A stretch of DNA of 64,000 bases from Neurospora crassa OR74A (GCF_000182925.2 NC_026506.1:4154001-4218000); one strand, 5' to 3'. Numbered from the stretch's first letter, positions 46,470 through 60,600 are shown. Notes: generated from the letters alone by a model not told the origin. A program made the numbers and translations.

Positions 46470-49400
46470 TTTCGTAGTTATAAATAAGATCCTAGGCATT
46501 TTTTATTAATCTATTAATATATAGGCCTCCCCGAGGGTACTATTTATTATATTCTATACTATAACCTTTATATTTAACCTAGTACTTAATTAGCAGCTTC
46601 CTACTGTACTATAATATTTTATAATTTATAATCTTTTCAACTTCGTATAATTGCTAATCGTTAATATCGCCCTTTATAATAATACGGTCGCTTAATTACT
46701 CTTCGTAATGAAATAGATTTTTACCCTAGGGATATTCTCTTAGATAGTTTATTAAAATAATTGGATGAATTTTCTATACGTAGAGTAATTTGAGTTCGTA
46801 TATAAAATTATTAATTTTATATTTAATTATAAATAGGCCGGTTCGTTAGTTAGCGTACTTATACAATTTAATCCCTAGTTAGGTATAGCCTTTATATAAC
46901 TATAGTATAATTTTATTACCTTCGGCGAATTAAAATAATTAATAATTCTAATTGAATATTAATTTATATTTTATTACGGCCTAATTAATAGCTTTAATTA
47001 CTTTGCGATAATATAGGCGTTTAATAGCGTTAAGATTAGCATTTTAGAAGTCTATTAATTTAAATAGATTAAGTATAGTATTTAATTTGAATCTTATTAC
47101 AATTTCGTTGGGTGTGCGGTCTAATAGCGTTAAAAGACTATTATTAAGGTTATATTATAGCGCAGGGAGTATATCCGGCTATAGGATTTCGGGGTTCTCT
47201 ATTATATAGTATTAAATTATTAATTTAATTTCCTAATTTTATTATTTAATTTAGCTATTTAATTTCGAATTCTATACCGTAGTATATATTAATATTATAT
47301 TCAATCTCTAAAAAATTACTTTCTATACTATAAATAGGAATTTAATATCCTAATTTAAAATAGATATTCAAAATAAACCCCAATCGTAAAGTGGGAATAT
47401 AGTAATTAATTACTTAGCCTACTATCCCGCAATATAATTTATACGGCCGGGGATTAATAGAATTTTTTTACTAAAGCTATAAATAAGAACTATTAATATA
47501 TTATAATAGTCTCCTCCTTAAATTGTCGATCGATTGATTTGCTTTAGGAGCCCTAGGACGAAATTTATATAAACGGTATAGAAGGGTACGGGATAAAATT
47601 GAATAGGCTTTATTAATCTAAGGGTAGCTTTGTAATTAGTTCTAAATTTTAAGTATTACGGGCAATACTCTACGTATTATCTTAAAGCCTTTATTATATA
47701 AGGAAAATAAAGTCCTTCCAACTCTTATATTATCCTTACTAGGCTAAAATAATAGTATTTATTATATACGAAGGCGAATACTTCTTACAAAATATTATTA
47801 GGCACGTATAATTTTACTTTATTTACGCGAAGAAAGTAGTATAATAGATTATCCTTAAATTGGAAGGGAAATTGTTTATTAGCATTGAAACTTAATTTTG
47901 CGCTACGTTCATTATATTCCTTTAATTTCCGTACGATTGTAGTATAGTACTTGTCCTTTATATAACCTTCGGTAAAGTTCGTCTTTATATTGTCATTTAT
48001 ATAGATATAGATCGTATATACAGAATCCTTCTAAATATTATTAAACTCATTCGTCTTTAAATACAGCTCAACTTCCGCCCCGGGAAGTTTAAATAGGGCG
48101 TTTAATATAATATTTACTTTCCCTAGTATATACCGGACATTGAAGTTGAATTAGGATAAATATATTAAAGCGATAATGAGTTTCGAGTTTAATTTTATAA
48201 AATCGGTAATATTTAGGTTAGTTTACCTTACTATATTAATAAAGGCCCGGTGGTTTATTAATATAACGATAGGTTTAATATATAATTATATTAATTATTG
48301 TAGGGATTAATAAGCCTAAATGAGGTAAACTATTTTAAATTTAGTTAACTAGTAATTTTTTTTTATGGCGGACAATTATTTGCTATAGAAGAGGACAGGT
48401 TGAATTTTATAAATCGGAATTAATTTATTATTTTACTAATTACCATCGATATAGAAAATTATAATACTAAATCCCTACCTCTTTAAAGTATTAATTTTGA
48501 AGAAGGTAATTCAATTGGGGTAATAATAGAAGATTACCGTCTCTTTTATTAATTAATCTTATAGAATAGTAAATGCTTCTTTTTTAAGATCTATTAATAT
48601 AAAGTTTAATATACTAGTAAATATTTTTCTTATAACTAGAGATTTCTTTTCTAACATTTTACCGTCTTTTTTATTAGATTCAATAAGTTTGGCTTTTCTT
48701 TCTTCTAGGGGACCGATCTTTTAAGCGAACTAAAGGATAAATTATTTAAGAAAATTAGCTAGGCTAATATAGTACTCTAGTAATACTAAATTGGCTAGTT
48801 ATTAAATATTCTATATTACAGCAATACAATCGGTTATTATAGCTATACCTAAGCTATCTATATAGTAGCTAAATAAATAAATAGATAGGTAAGCAATAAA
48901 TAATTTCTTCAGTATAATATTGAAATTAATTTCTTTAAAGAGTTTAAAAATAATTTCTAGATATTTAAGATGGTCTTCGGCTATATTACTAAATACAATA
49001 ATATTATCAATATATCCCGCCGTAAATACATAATATAGATAGAACTTATAGTTAATAAATCTCTATATATAGGCCGGCGAATTCTTATAACCTATTAATA
49101 TAATATTTAATTATTCTAATCCTCTAGGACTAATTAAAATTATTCTATTTCAATAGGGTAAATAAACGCTAATTTAATAGAAAAAGGCCGAACCATCGAA
49201 GTAACTAGCGAAACTCTTTCTTCTTATCCTTATAATAATAGAATTTTAGGTTAATAAAGGATAGGAATTATTAATAATTATACGGTTTAACAGCTATAAA
49301 TTAATTACTATACGGCCTTTGTGGATACTATTAATAGTATGCTAAACGACGAAATAGGGATAGTTAAATAGCGTTACTTTATATATCTATTCTAATTTAC

Positions 49401-50600
49401 CGTCGTTGTACATCTTATTTAATATTTTATCGAGAAGTTAGCAATCTTATACTCTTAGTTAATATAGTCGAAATAAGACCTTTTATTTATACTAATTTTC
49501 AATAAAATTAATATAAAGTATATCCTCTTTGTATATTTTAATAATACTATATCTATTATATACATTATATTTATTTAATAGTATTTTAATACATTGCGTG
49601 TATATAGGGTTGCGATTATAAATTTTAATACTATAGATGGATTCGATCTTTGGGATATCTTTATCTTTATTGATACTAAGGGATAGGCTTCATTTCAACA
49701 ATTTGCGAAGGAGCTTTAGCGTGTTTATTTCAATTAGTTTGCGATCAAGGATATTGTTAGCTATATTGTTGGTTATTTTTTAAAATGAGATAGTTATTTA
49801 GGGGGTTAATATAATATTCTCGAACTCTATAGTAAATATAAATTCTTTACCGGGTTAAATTTTCGCCGCCGCCAATAATACTTAAATTTATATATACGAA
49901 ATAGCTCGATAACTATTACTATTAAGGTTTTTAACCGTACTTAGCCGTTAGGAGTAATAAATTTGTATTAATTTATTTATAATATTAATAATATTAATAA
50001 GTTTCGGGGTTTTAGGATTGAGGAGGTAATTTCGAGTGTATAAGTGCCTGGCTTTAAAGATATATTCCTTTAGAACCCCTACTAGTAATTTATTAGTAAT
50101 ATATATAAAATTTATAGGGATAAAACGTTCGGAGTATAGTAGAACGATTATATTGTAAGTTGCCGATACCCTTCGACGAATTAGTTTAATAATATAATTA
50201 GTTAGTACGACTATATTATTATATATTAGAATACATATAGTATTCTTTAATAAATTAATAATTATTTAATTTAATTAGATCTATTGTATTCCTAGTAATA
50301 ATTTGGCGGTTAGTCCTTTAGTAACCTACGCAATTAATTTAAAGGTCTGTCGAACTGGGCGGTTATTAATAGTACCTTCGATAAAGAGGTTAAATATAGC
50401 TCGTTTAATAAGGACGACGCGGCTACTTATAATATCGAATAATTTTATTTTAGAATTATTAAATTTAATATCCGGATTCTTATTAATCTATTGTTTATTA
50501 ATAAGAATATTGGAGTAGCCGGTATCTATATAAATAGAATATTCATTTCCGCTTAACTATAAATGAACGTTTATTTAGAAGTAATTGTATTGTATTAGGT
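46470..50600 (-). pseudogene. Pol remnant of B (protease to chromodomain)
   Basis: The protease lies at about 50250-50560 and retains a DTG motif (YIDTGYSNILI). RT runs from about 49430 to 48500, with KGRIVINLQLLN, SFASYFDGSAFFY and YIDNIIVFSNIAEDHLKYLE, where the first YIDN was probably YIDD. RNase H and integrase follow from about 48400 to 46900. At about 46470-46640 a chromodomain-like stretch reads KYKGYSIEYNK then RGGLYINRLIKNA. The domain order is that of a chromovirus. Stops are of RIP type. Confidence 0.85.
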
Positions 50601-51395
50601 TATTCGATAGTTTTAAAGGCCTTTAATTAGTTTATTCTATTACCCTAAAAGCTTCCGCTATATTATTATATTTAACACTATTTATTATAAAACCCGCTAA
50701 TTTATAACTTTAATTATTAATTTATAGAAGTAATTAAATTAATTAACGGGGTTTAGCGGGTATTGGTCCCGAACGTAGTAATTTCGGGTTAGTATATAAA
50801 TTAATATAAATATAAGTAAATATTTTACTATATATAGGAAAAACTTTATTATACTTTCTATATATTCAGCGACTTACATTGTTATACAATAATAAGTAAG
50901 TAGAACTATAATTAATATTAGGTCTAAAGTTAGTAATAGGGATGTTTATTAATGCGTTGTCCGACGATAGTTTAACCGCTAGGAATACTTCCTCCTCTCC
51001 TAAATTATAGTTTTAATTAATTTCTTTAAAACCTTACCCTTTAAAATACTCTCCTTTAGAATCTAGCTTATTTATTTCTTTATACGTTTTACATTTATCT
51101 TCAATAGTATAAATACTATTATACGTTAATTTAAATTTAATATACCGGTAATAAATATATTAGTACGGGCAATTTTAACGATATTAATTTCAATTAAATA
51201 TCCTACTACGCTAGCCGAATAATAAGTTATTATACTTACGAAATAACTTTCAATTTCCTAACGAATTACGATATTTATATAAACCTCCTCGATAAAACAA
51301 TAAGCTCCTTCTATATCCGCGAAATAATAATCTATAATATAATAGAAATAATAGTAATTTACTATAATACCCGTTAAACGATCGATTTCTGCGGC

Positions 51396-51495
51396 NNNNN
51401 NNNNNNNNNNNNNNNNNNNNNNNNNNNNNNNNNNNNNNNNNNNNNNNNNNNNNNNNNNNNNNNNNNNNNNNNNNNNNNNNNNNNNNNNNNNNNNN
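51396..51495. other. Assembly gap, 100 N, inside gag of element B
   Basis: No second copy is available in the window to size it. Confidence 0.95.
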
Positions 51496-51499
51496 TATT

Positions 51500-54400
51500 T
51501 TCTTCTTACTTTATAAAATTAATAGCCTTAATAGTTTTAATATTTAGAAGTTTACTATCGAATTTAGCCTTCAATATCCGCTTATTAAAACTATTATTAT
51601 AACCTCCTAAATTATTAATAATTTTAAAATAATATATTTTAGTGTAACGATCGATATAGGTTAGCTATTCGTCTAAGGTTATATTATTTACCGGTTCGAC
51701 GATTAAATTTTTTAAATTAGGGTATAGGCAATTATAAATACGTATTATATATATACTTCTATTTTTTTCGCTTAATTCCTTAGAATATTAGATAATTTCT
51801 ATTATAACGTTATAGAATAGTTTACTAGAGCGACAATTATTATATAAGTATTCTAATATATTAAATTTAATTAGTACTTAGGCGCGGGGCATCTTCTAAT
51901 ATATAAAGATTATAATATACTAATTATTAAAATTCTATTTTATTACTATACAAATCTTTATATTGAATTAGTTTATATACTATATTTTCGCTCCGCTTAT
52001 AAATAATTAGTAGAAATTCTTTTAAAGAATATTTACTTTAAAATTATTATTAATAATATTATTTTTAACGCTTTTAATAAAGAGGTATAGTAAAGTGATG
52101 TATATTTTGTTTTTCAATTAAAAGTAATTACTTCCTATATTACCGTCCTTTTTTTTTATATTAAGCTAAAAGTAGCCAATTATCGAAATCTTCTAACTAC
52201 CTAGTGTAGTAAATTGAAGGGATATAGTAAAGTAATTAGTTATAGCTTTAAATTTATTATTATTAATTTTGCCTATAGTTTTAATTATACGTATAATATA
52301 ATATAGTTCTTTATTAGCGGTTATATCCGATGTACCGGTAGGACTAATATTATTACTATTGCCCGTACCTTAATTCTAGTTATTGTTTCTAATAGTAGTA
52401 TTGCTACTAGTATTACTATTAGTATTACTACTAGCGTTTACTTATGCGGAGTTTATATTACTAGGTTTTTATTTAATTAATTAATACTAATATTAGATAA
52501 CCGTTTAGAATTTATAGAATATACGAAGGAGGCTCTATAATATTTATAATTGCTATTTAGAAGATTAGGAACTAAAGGGTAGTTCGACTATACATTAATC
52601 TTTAGGGGGTAATCCAGTAATATCGGAGGAGAACGAGGGTAGCGCCGATGAGTATAGGTAACTTTCTGGGGATTTTGGGGCGAGCGTAATATTAGGCGGG
52701 CTTCGTAGCTTATATTAGAGTATGTGAGGATAGGGGAGATTGATATTTGGAAGCGGGGTTACAATAAATTTAAAGATATTAAGCAATAGTCTAACTTTAA
52801 TTAGGACTTTCTTTTTTTATAAGTTTAATAGCCTTAAAAGTATTATTAATTAGATATATTATTATTCGTTATACCTTAATAGAAAAGGAGCTTAGGTATT
52901 TAATTATTTAAGTACCTTCCTAAAGGGTTCTAGGAATATTATTTAGTTTATTAGTAATTGCTTATTAGCGGTTGGCGTTTATTGTGGATAGACCGTCGAT
53001 AAACTTGGGTTGGTTATAATAATAATTGGTAGTTAGACTAATTTATTCCTTCTATTATTCGTTATTTCTACGGGGGTTAATTATTCTATTGGTATAGTTT
53101 TTAGTATATTACTCAATTTATTAGAGGAAGTTGAATTCGAGTTAGAGGAAATTATAATTGTTACCCTACTTTAAATTTGCTATAACAATAATTATATTAA
53201 GGGTAGTATTTTAAGCGGAGAAGTCTATCGGAATCCGATATTTATTAAATATTAAATTATACGATTAATTAGGTTTATTATAGCGTTAAGGGGTACGTTG
53301 GGTATAAGGATATTTAATTCGGCCAATTATTTACATCTATAAAGATACTACATTTAGTTTAATCTATATAGGTTGAAGGTCCTCGGTAATCTGGTTATTA
53401 TTATATCGCTCTTAGTTTCGTACTTTACGTCTATTATTTCAGTATTAATATCTTTAATAATTTCGTCGGTTAGTAATATATTTTTAAATATTTTATTATA
53501 TAGCGATATACTTTAAATAAAGTTTGATTTATTATTATTACTATATCCTTCAATATATTAATTAAGGTTATTGTTAGGGAATAGTTCGATATCTAGCAAG
53601 GAAAACGGTTTATTTATTAAATTAAGAAAACTTCGGTTATTAAATTTAAACAATATTAATTAGGTAGGTATTTTGGCGATATTGTTTACGGGTAATTAAT
53701 TAAAAGGTTGGGCGTTAATTAGTAAATATAAGGGAGGTGATTCTATTAGCGTAATTAATTTCGGAGGTTGGACTTCGTAGTAAGGAATATATTAATAGCC
53801 GGCTGGTAGTTGGTTATTAATATCGTCGGTATTTTTAATAATTAATTCATTAAAAATATTTGTATTTTAATATTTTAAATTAGTTTATTAAGCGGTAGGC
53901 GTTTCTACCGGGTTTAGTATTTTATCGCCTTATATATTATTTCGAGTATTAGTTGGTTTATTATTAATTTTTTAATTAGTAGGTTACTTATTGTATAATT
54001 AATTCTCATCTTATTTTAATATAGTAGTTAGAAGTATAAAAAGTAGTTAATTATCGGTAATTAATTAATTTTATTATTATTCATCGACCGGTTAGTTATA
54101 TTAATACTTATTATTTTATTTAATAAATTATAAAGTTAATTAAGGTAGCAGTATAAATTTAAATATTGTATTAAAAAATTATTTAGAAATATAATAATCG
54201 AAAATCCAATTTTTTAAATAAGAAGTTAGGGGAATTCGTTGTAATTAACGTATTACCTATATTATTAATAATAAAGCGATTGATATATTTTCGTTGGGCT
54301 AGGGTAAAGTTGCAATAATTCGGTTGAACGCTTCGCATTTTAATTAGTTTAGCTATCCGATTTATTGGAAACGCGGGTTTAAATAGATAAAATCTAATAC

Positions 54401-54500
54401 GTAGCGTAAATTTCTAATAGTTACTAGATCGGCCAAATCTATTTTAAGTATAGTATTAATAGATAATAATAATTAATTGGTTAGTTAATAGCGGTATGTA
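51500..54500 (-). pseudogene. Gag region of element B
   Basis: The minus-strand frame reads NILEYLYNNCRSSKLFYNVI, then LSEKNRSIYIIRIYNCLYPN and TLDEQLTYIDRYTKIYYFKI-like sequence in the part next to the gap. This resembles a helical capsid protein. Upstream, near 52360-52440, there is an Asn/Ser/Thr repeat from an AGTAATACT-type microsatellite. Boundaries are approximate. Confidence 0.55.
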
Positions 54501-54634
54501 GGCCGATATATAGTTTGCGTGTAAGGTATAGAAGTTGGGTGAAGTGTTTGTTAAGAAAGGGATAATTTCTAAGAAGAAGTTAAATAGTATGGTATAGGAT
54601 GAATAGTTTATATTAATTGATTATTGGGTACTAT

Positions 54635-54841
54635 TATAAAATGAATAACTTAATAGTTATACGAATAGTTTAATTATATTAATTTGGAGAAGAATTTAAT
54701 TATTGGGAGGTTTATTGCCACTTGGGTCTTATACCCTATTCTATATCCGTTAATCCTGCCTGCCAGTGGTCGTTGCCCTAATTATAGTAGGGTTAACGTC
54801 CTCAATGGTCGTCCTGACTATAGTAGGGTTAACGTCTCACA
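54635..54841 (-). repeat. 5' LTR of B
   Basis: This is the 207-base partner of 43549-43755. On the minus strand the sequence just inside the LTR contains TAGTACCC, which may be a RIP-altered TGGTACCC primer-binding site. Confidence 0.93.
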
Positions 54842-55138
54842 ATAGGGTAATACTACAATGCTTATTGTAATTTATAAAATTAAAGAGGAAGATATTAGAG
54901 GAAGAAAGGCCTAGCCGAAGGCCGCTTTATATAGGAATCCCTTTATAGGAATTCCTTTATTTTATCGCTAGTCTACCCTAATTGGGCGGGTCTTAGCGAC
55001 CGGGCAGCTAGGTACGTGCCTAGGCACGTACCAAGGCACGCCAGCGCCTCTAATAGTAATAGGTATAATAATAACTATGCCCAGTCTATATACTCTAGTT
55101 AATTGATTCTAATTATATATGCGATGCATCCCGTATCA
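54842..55138 (-). repeat. 5' LTR of A1 (main part)
   Basis: It matches the 3' LTR at 35261-35559. Its outer end in plus orientation is CATCCCGTATCA, so the LTR starts TGATACGGGATG in element orientation. It is followed by TTTAT, the right target duplication. Confidence 0.92.
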
Positions 55139-55647
55139 TTTATATTATAATCGAACTCCCAATTTAAGAAACTATTCCCCAAACTAACGAACTATTAAAG
55201 TAAAGCCCCCTCTCTAATTTTATATATTTGCGAATAATAACTATAGCTACCTTAAATTCTAAACTAATAGAAGTCTATATAGACCTAAGCGTAGGAAAGA
55301 CAATTGTTGGCTGAACTTTCCTAAAGTTACTAGAATATACTATTTTTACTAAGTATATAATTAAAATCAAAGGAATTAGGGGAAAAATAATTAAACTTAC
55401 CGAGTAAGCGACTTTTACCTTCCACCTCCCTGGTAAAGATTCTAAAGGAACCCTACTTTATTAAAAATAATAGCCGCTAAATAGATTATCGATCAATTTA
55501 AACCCAACCTTCTATTAGCAAACTCTTTTTTCTATTCCTATTAAATGTATATTAATTACCGAATAGCTAAAGTACACCTTCCGTAAAATAATTTTAATAC
55601 CGCCTTCGAAGTACTTAAATTATTTAACTATTGTATAAGGAAGGTAG
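55139..55647 (+). pseudogene. Protease region of A2, resuming after A1
   Basis: The plus frame continues from the gag end at 35255 and reads a protease-like segment, with KTIVG, YTIFTKYIIKIKGIRGKI and FYLPGKDSKGT, collinear with A1 at about 39500-39910. It ends at the GGTAG target duplication of E (55643-55647). After E the frame goes on at 60690, matching A1 again (FLFNLLYSAV against FLFNLFYLAV). Confidence 0.82.
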
Positions 55648-55661
55648 TGTTAGGAATGTAG

Positions 55662-55761
55662 NNNNNNNNNNNNNNNNNNNNNNNNNNNNNNNNNNNNNNN
55701 NNNNNNNNNNNNNNNNNNNNNNNNNNNNNNNNNNNNNNNNNNNNNNNNNNNNNNNNNNNNN
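55662..55761. other. Assembly gap, 100 N, 14 bases inside the left end of E
   Basis: It probably hides most of the left LTR of E. Confidence 0.95.
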
Positions 55762-56500
55762 TTTTTTACTAACGTCTTTTCCTCCCAGAATTCAACAAGA
55801 AATTGTAATATTCGCTAACGCTACGCCGCTATATACTCGAAGTCCTTCGCGGTATTTACAATCTGCGGAATATTATATAGGACGTAGCGGTTAAAATTAT
55901 ATATTTCGTTAATATTAATAGCCCTTTGCTTGCCCCCTTCTTATAGTAATTATATTATTTTACAGTAGTGTTTTAGGTTGTAATATAGGTGTGTTTAGTT
56001 AATAATAGTCTTTCTACAATATTATTTAGGATATTTTGTATTTCTAACTTTAATTATAAGGGCTATTTAAGATTGGGTTATTATAGTATTAGTAATATTA
56101 ATATTAATATTAATTCGGCGGCCCCCCTTAGCTTTTTTATAAATATTTTTGCGCTAAATATTTTTATTCGTATCCCTCCCTCTTCCGGTTATAGTTGTAG
56201 TTTTTAGTATTAGTTAGTTAATAGGAAATTGGCGTTATTGGATAGAAAATTAGATAAGTTATTGGAATTTACAAGGGAGGATTATAAATAGATAATATAA
56301 AATAGTATTTATAAATATTATTAATAGGTATAGTAGTACGCGGGAGTATTCTTCTTAAGGTTGTAGGTTTTAATTTTATATTAACAATAATAAATATTAT
56401 TAAGGATTTTTTTATTTGGGGCGATAATAGAAAATGTAGGCTATATTCTATTTAGCGCTTTATTAGTATCCTATATTAAATTAAACTACTTTCCCTTTCT
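55762..56500. other. Left interior of E, no gene recognised
   Basis: Short open frames occur on the plus strand (for example 55989-56207) without a domain. They lie opposite to the integrase reading direction and downstream of its end. Confidence 0.4.
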
Positions 56501-56860
56501 ATTTTTTATTTTATTAGTATCTTTACTTTATATTTCTATTTTACGTTTCTATTTTGCATTTTTAATTTACTTCTCTACTTTATATTTTTGCTTTACATTC
56601 CTACTTTACGGTTTACATCTATATCTTACATTTACATTTTACGTCTATATCCTACATTTACATCTTGCGTCTTACATTTACGTCTTACGTCTTTATTTTA
56701 TATTTTGTATTTTACGTTTACGTCTTGCGTTTCTACTTTACATTTTGCGTCTCTACTTTGTATCTTATATTTTACATTTATGTTTTGTATCTCTATTTTG
56801 TATTTTGCGTTTTACGTCTATATTTTACGTTTTTATTCTATATTTTTAAATAATTATTAT
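56500..56860. repeat. Degenerate tandem repeat of E
   Basis: The plus strand is a run of related 10-24 base units of the type CTACTTTACATTTTGCGT with many transitions. It lies just downstream of the chromodomain end on the minus strand. The plus-strand frame through it is a by-product of the repeat. Confidence 0.7.
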
Positions 56861-56889
56861 TTTCTTTCCTCTATTTAATTAATTCTTAT

Positions 56890-58230
56890 TAATTTAATAG
56901 TCGGCCTACTACTAATACGCTACTATTACATTTCCTTAATTTTATATTCTTTAAGAAAATTTAGGTAATTTATATCCTTTTATAAGACTTACAAATTCTT
57001 ATTATTTAGGTACCCCTTCTATTTAATTTAGAATTAATATTAGCGGCCAGATTTATAATACTTTATAATTACTTCAATTTTATACTAAATATTATTCTTT
57101 TCAATATTTACAATTTCTCTTTACAACGTTATTATAATAAGATCCTTATAGTACAGTTTTAGTAGGGTAATAGGGAATATTAGGTAGATTTAGTAATATA
57201 CGGAGAATATAAATTAGTATATTATTTTCTTTTTTCCAATAATTTCGGTAATTTGGAAGGGTTTTAAAAATTTATTTATTAATTTGGCGTTTGGGCGGCG
57301 TTATTTAATATACTTCGTATTAAGTAAAATTTAATTTCCAATATTAAATTCTTTTAACTTCCGAACTTTATTATATTATTTTATATACCCTTAATTAACA
57401 ATTTCTAGAGTTACTACAATTTCTATCCATTTATAAAGTAATTCGTCAATTTAATTAGTAATTATTATTAATAGGATTATTTTTTACCTTTATTTTAAGT
57501 TTATTAATCTCCGAAAATAATATTTAAAGAGTAGTTCCGAGGGGGATTTTTTAATAGCGGTGTAGAAATAATTGTTGTACGTTTATTGTATTAGTGTGAT
57601 TTTTTCGGCTTAATCGACCTACTCTATATTATAGAAGATTCGAAAGTATAATTCTAAATTTTAGTTTTACCTTTTTATTTATTTGTCCGTTTGGGGGTAT
57701 TAAGTTATATTGAGGTATTTATAAATATTTAAGAATTTATAGTAAATTTTCTAAAATTAGTTTATAAAAAGGTTGTTTTTATTTAATATAATTAAATTTA
57801 GGAGGTTAAATTGCTAGAAGATATTTTATTAGAAGAGGAATATAAATTATTAGGTATTAATTATTTTTTATATAGGGATGTATAGGGTATATTTAGTAAA
57901 GTGGTCGATAATAATAAAAATTGTATTGTAGGTCCGGTTAAATACGAGGTTGAATAATTTTAGTATTTTAATAATAAAGTTATACGAAATATTTTATTAG
58001 GGGATAGTAGGGATAGGTAGTAATTTTAATAATTTATATAGTTGGTAGTTGTACGGTTTAGCCTTTTAGTACATTGGATATTCGTAAATATATAATTTAA
58101 TATTGGTTGTAATAGTAGGTTAATAGTAGAATTAATTAATATATTTTAATATTTTCCTTTAATTTAAGTATCTAATTATTATTATATTGTAGTAGGTGTA
58201 GAGTAGTTCGGTTTATATTTATTCCGGGAT
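56890..58230 (-). pseudogene. Integrase and chromodomain remnant of E
   Basis: On the minus strand the core reads FNRTYNTIF, then a DHFTKYTLYIPI segment, YPQTDK for the usual HPQTDGQ, and KSPSELLFKYY. The linker KVRKLKEFNIGN and RPNAKLINKFLKPFQITEII follow, in the place of the GPF motif. The end at about 56890-57060 has the form of a chromodomain (YKSGR followed by a KGYLNNKN stretch). RIP-type stops are frequent. Confidence 0.8.
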
Positions 58231-60600
58231 ATAGATTTAGTATTAATATTATAGTATTTTATTTTCCTTTATTTTTTAATTCTTCGTTCGTTTCTCCCCT
58301 TCGTTATTCTTCTATACTTCTTCGATAATAAATAGATTTTCCTTTTACACTTTTAATAATTACTACTTTAATAATAGTAATTGCTTTTTATTCTTTTGTA
58401 CCCTTACTACTACTATATACCCGCTAATATTTCTTATAATAATACTTTTATTTTCTTTTTTTAATTTAATAGTAATTTCACTTATAAACCTTACCCTCTT
58501 TTTTATTACTCTATCTTTTTTATTATTACTTTCGATTTCCTTTCGTTTCCTTTCCTTTTTATTTAGTTTGTCCTCCCCTTATAAATTTCGTTTTTTTTTC
58601 GCGATTCAATCCTTTTGTTTTCCAATACTTAGCCCTCTTTTATTTTATTTATATTCTATTACTATTCCCTCTCTTTTACCGCCGTCTTTTAAACTTCTTT
58701 TTTAATTAAAATTATTTATTTTATTAGTACCTTCAATACTTAACTTTCCTTTATCGCTTAACCCTTCTCTTTACTTCTTTTAATAACCTTTATTAATAGG
58801 TAGTTGCCCCTTACCTTTAGTTTTCCCCTTTATAATTGCAGCTTCTTCAATAATCTATCCGTTGGGTTTAATTTTTTTAAATAATATTCAATTTTAAAGT
58901 TATATATTATTAATTTTAATACTTATTAATTTTACTTTACGTTTGCCCGTTTTTTATTTTAAAAATATTATAAGTTTAAGTAATTNNNNNNNNNNNNNNN
59001 NNNNNNNNNNNNNNNNNNNNNNNNNNNNNNNNNNNNNNNNNNNNNNNNNNNNNNNNNNNNNNNNNNNNNNNNNNNNNNNNNNNNNTGGGATTTATTTAGA
59101 AAGTAGTAGAGAGGCGATAGGGAAAATTAGAAGGGTTATTATTATAGGACAATTAAGAAAGAATATTCGAAGAGGAAGTAGGAGGGTATAAAAATAAAGA
59201 AAATAATAGAATATATTTTGAGGATATTTAGTTTTAGCAATACGATACAGACAGTTTAATATTCTTTAGGCCTTTTAGCCGTTTTATATACGCTATTGTT
59301 TTATTTATTATATTAATATTGGTTATTAAGAGGATATTTTGTTTGAAAAGGGGGTATAATTAGTTAATTTAAGTAACGATCCGAGTATACTCTAGTTAAT
59401 TATATAATAAATTGAATTTTTTAATATAATAATAGTTATAGAAGTTACAAATAGTTTTTGAAGTACTTTATTATATATATTTAAATTTGTTAAAAGTAAA
59501 TTATTTAATAGCTTAGATATTACTATTGTATTTAATTTTTAAGAAAATACAGAGGTTATTCTATATAAGCGTATTACGAATAATATTATACCCGGGTTTA
59601 CTACAGAAAATTAATATATATTTAATTTATATATTTTTAGGATTACTTTCAATATAGTTAATAGCGAACGAGAGGGAAGTATAGGGGTATTTTTAGAAAT
59701 ATACATCGATATTATAAAAGTAGTTTTATAATTATAAAAAGTTTTTATTAGTAAATTTAGTAATATTATATTTAAAATAGTATTTAATACGGGCTAACGT
59801 AGCTATAGTTAGTAAGGGAATAATTATAATAATAGTTATTAATAAAGGGGTAGTAAGGGGAATTATAATAGAAATACGAATTTAATTATAGAAGAAGTAA
59901 TTTTAATAATAGAACCCGGTAGGGATAGGGGGGTAGTTTCCTACGGAATTTTATTTAGTAAGGCTTATAAAAGTAAATTATTCCTACTAAAATATATATA
60001 AGGGGAGATAATTAAGGAGGAGTTTAATTATAGCGAATTAAAATTCGAATAATTGTTATTTATATATAAGTTTATTAATTTCCGAGATTTGGGGGTACGA
60101 ATAGGGAGTTTAGGGCGGTGTAGGGGGGTAGTCTTTATTATTATTTTCTTCGACGGACTTTACAGTGGGTTGGCGTTGTTACGATAAAAGCGGAGGAGGT
60201 TGAATTATTTTAATTGTAGTAACTATAGGGGTAGTAGTACGAAAAGGACGAGGAGTAGCTTTAGCGGTACGAGAAATAAACTAGCTGCTATATGTATATA
60301 TTTTAATAGTACTAGCTCAATTCCTAGAGGAAGAACTATTAATTTATTAGGAACGTAGGCAAAAGGTAGGTTAAAGTAATTATAGTTGTAGTTATATATA
60401 GGGGATAGTAAGTTAGGGGTTAATTTAAAAATGTATTAATAGTTATTAATTATAATGAATTACGTTTCGTTGAGCTTCTTTTATATTTATATAAATTCTA
60501 TTTATTTATTAACGAGTATTATAGAGTTTTGTATTAGTTTGGCGCTTTGGTGCGGTGCTGGATTATTCTTCCTGTGAGTCCGACCCGATATGGGCGTTAT
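58231..60600. other. Right interior of E, no recognised RT
   Basis: A reverse transcriptase is expected here for a minus-strand Gypsy element, but I could not find one. About 58300-58950 encodes a Lys/Glu-rich minus-strand frame. About 59230-60420 reads better on the plus strand, with an Asn/Gln/Gly-rich stretch near 59800-59870. A GC-rich island lies at about 60540-60670. Confidence 0.4.
58986..59085. other. Assembly gap, 100 N, inside E
   Basis: There is no second copy to size it. Missing reverse transcriptase sequence could in principle be hidden here. Confidence 0.95.

Larger units (their letters stand above)
43549..54841 (-). mobile_element. Element B: large Ty3/Gypsy chromovirus-like retrotransposon with an extra 3' ORF
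   Basis: It has LTRs of 207 bases each (43549-43755 and 54635-54841), beginning TGTAAGA and ending TCTCACA, and a 5-bp duplication ATAGG (43544-43548 and 54842-54846). Total length is 11.3 kb. On the minus strand it carries gag, protease, RT, RNase H, integrase and a chromodomain, and then about 2.6 kb more before the 3' LTR, which holds another ORF remnant. It inserted close to the end of the 5' LTR of A1. Confidence 0.92.
35261..55138 (-). mobile_element. Element A1: Ty3/Gypsy retrotransposon, minus strand, split by element B
   Basis: It belongs to the same family as A2 but inserted in the opposite orientation into the end of A2 gag. Its LTRs are 35261-35559 (3') and 54842-55138 plus 43542-43548 (5', split by B). 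Without B it is about 8.6 kb. Gag, protease, RT, RNase H and integrase remnants follow each other on the minus strand from about 42800 down to 35900. Confidence 0.9.

Noticed and set aside
56588-56878. Hydrophobic 96-codon plus frame that looks like membrane segments
   Set aside because: It is produced by a pyrimidine-rich tandem repeat and lies opposite to the integrase direction.
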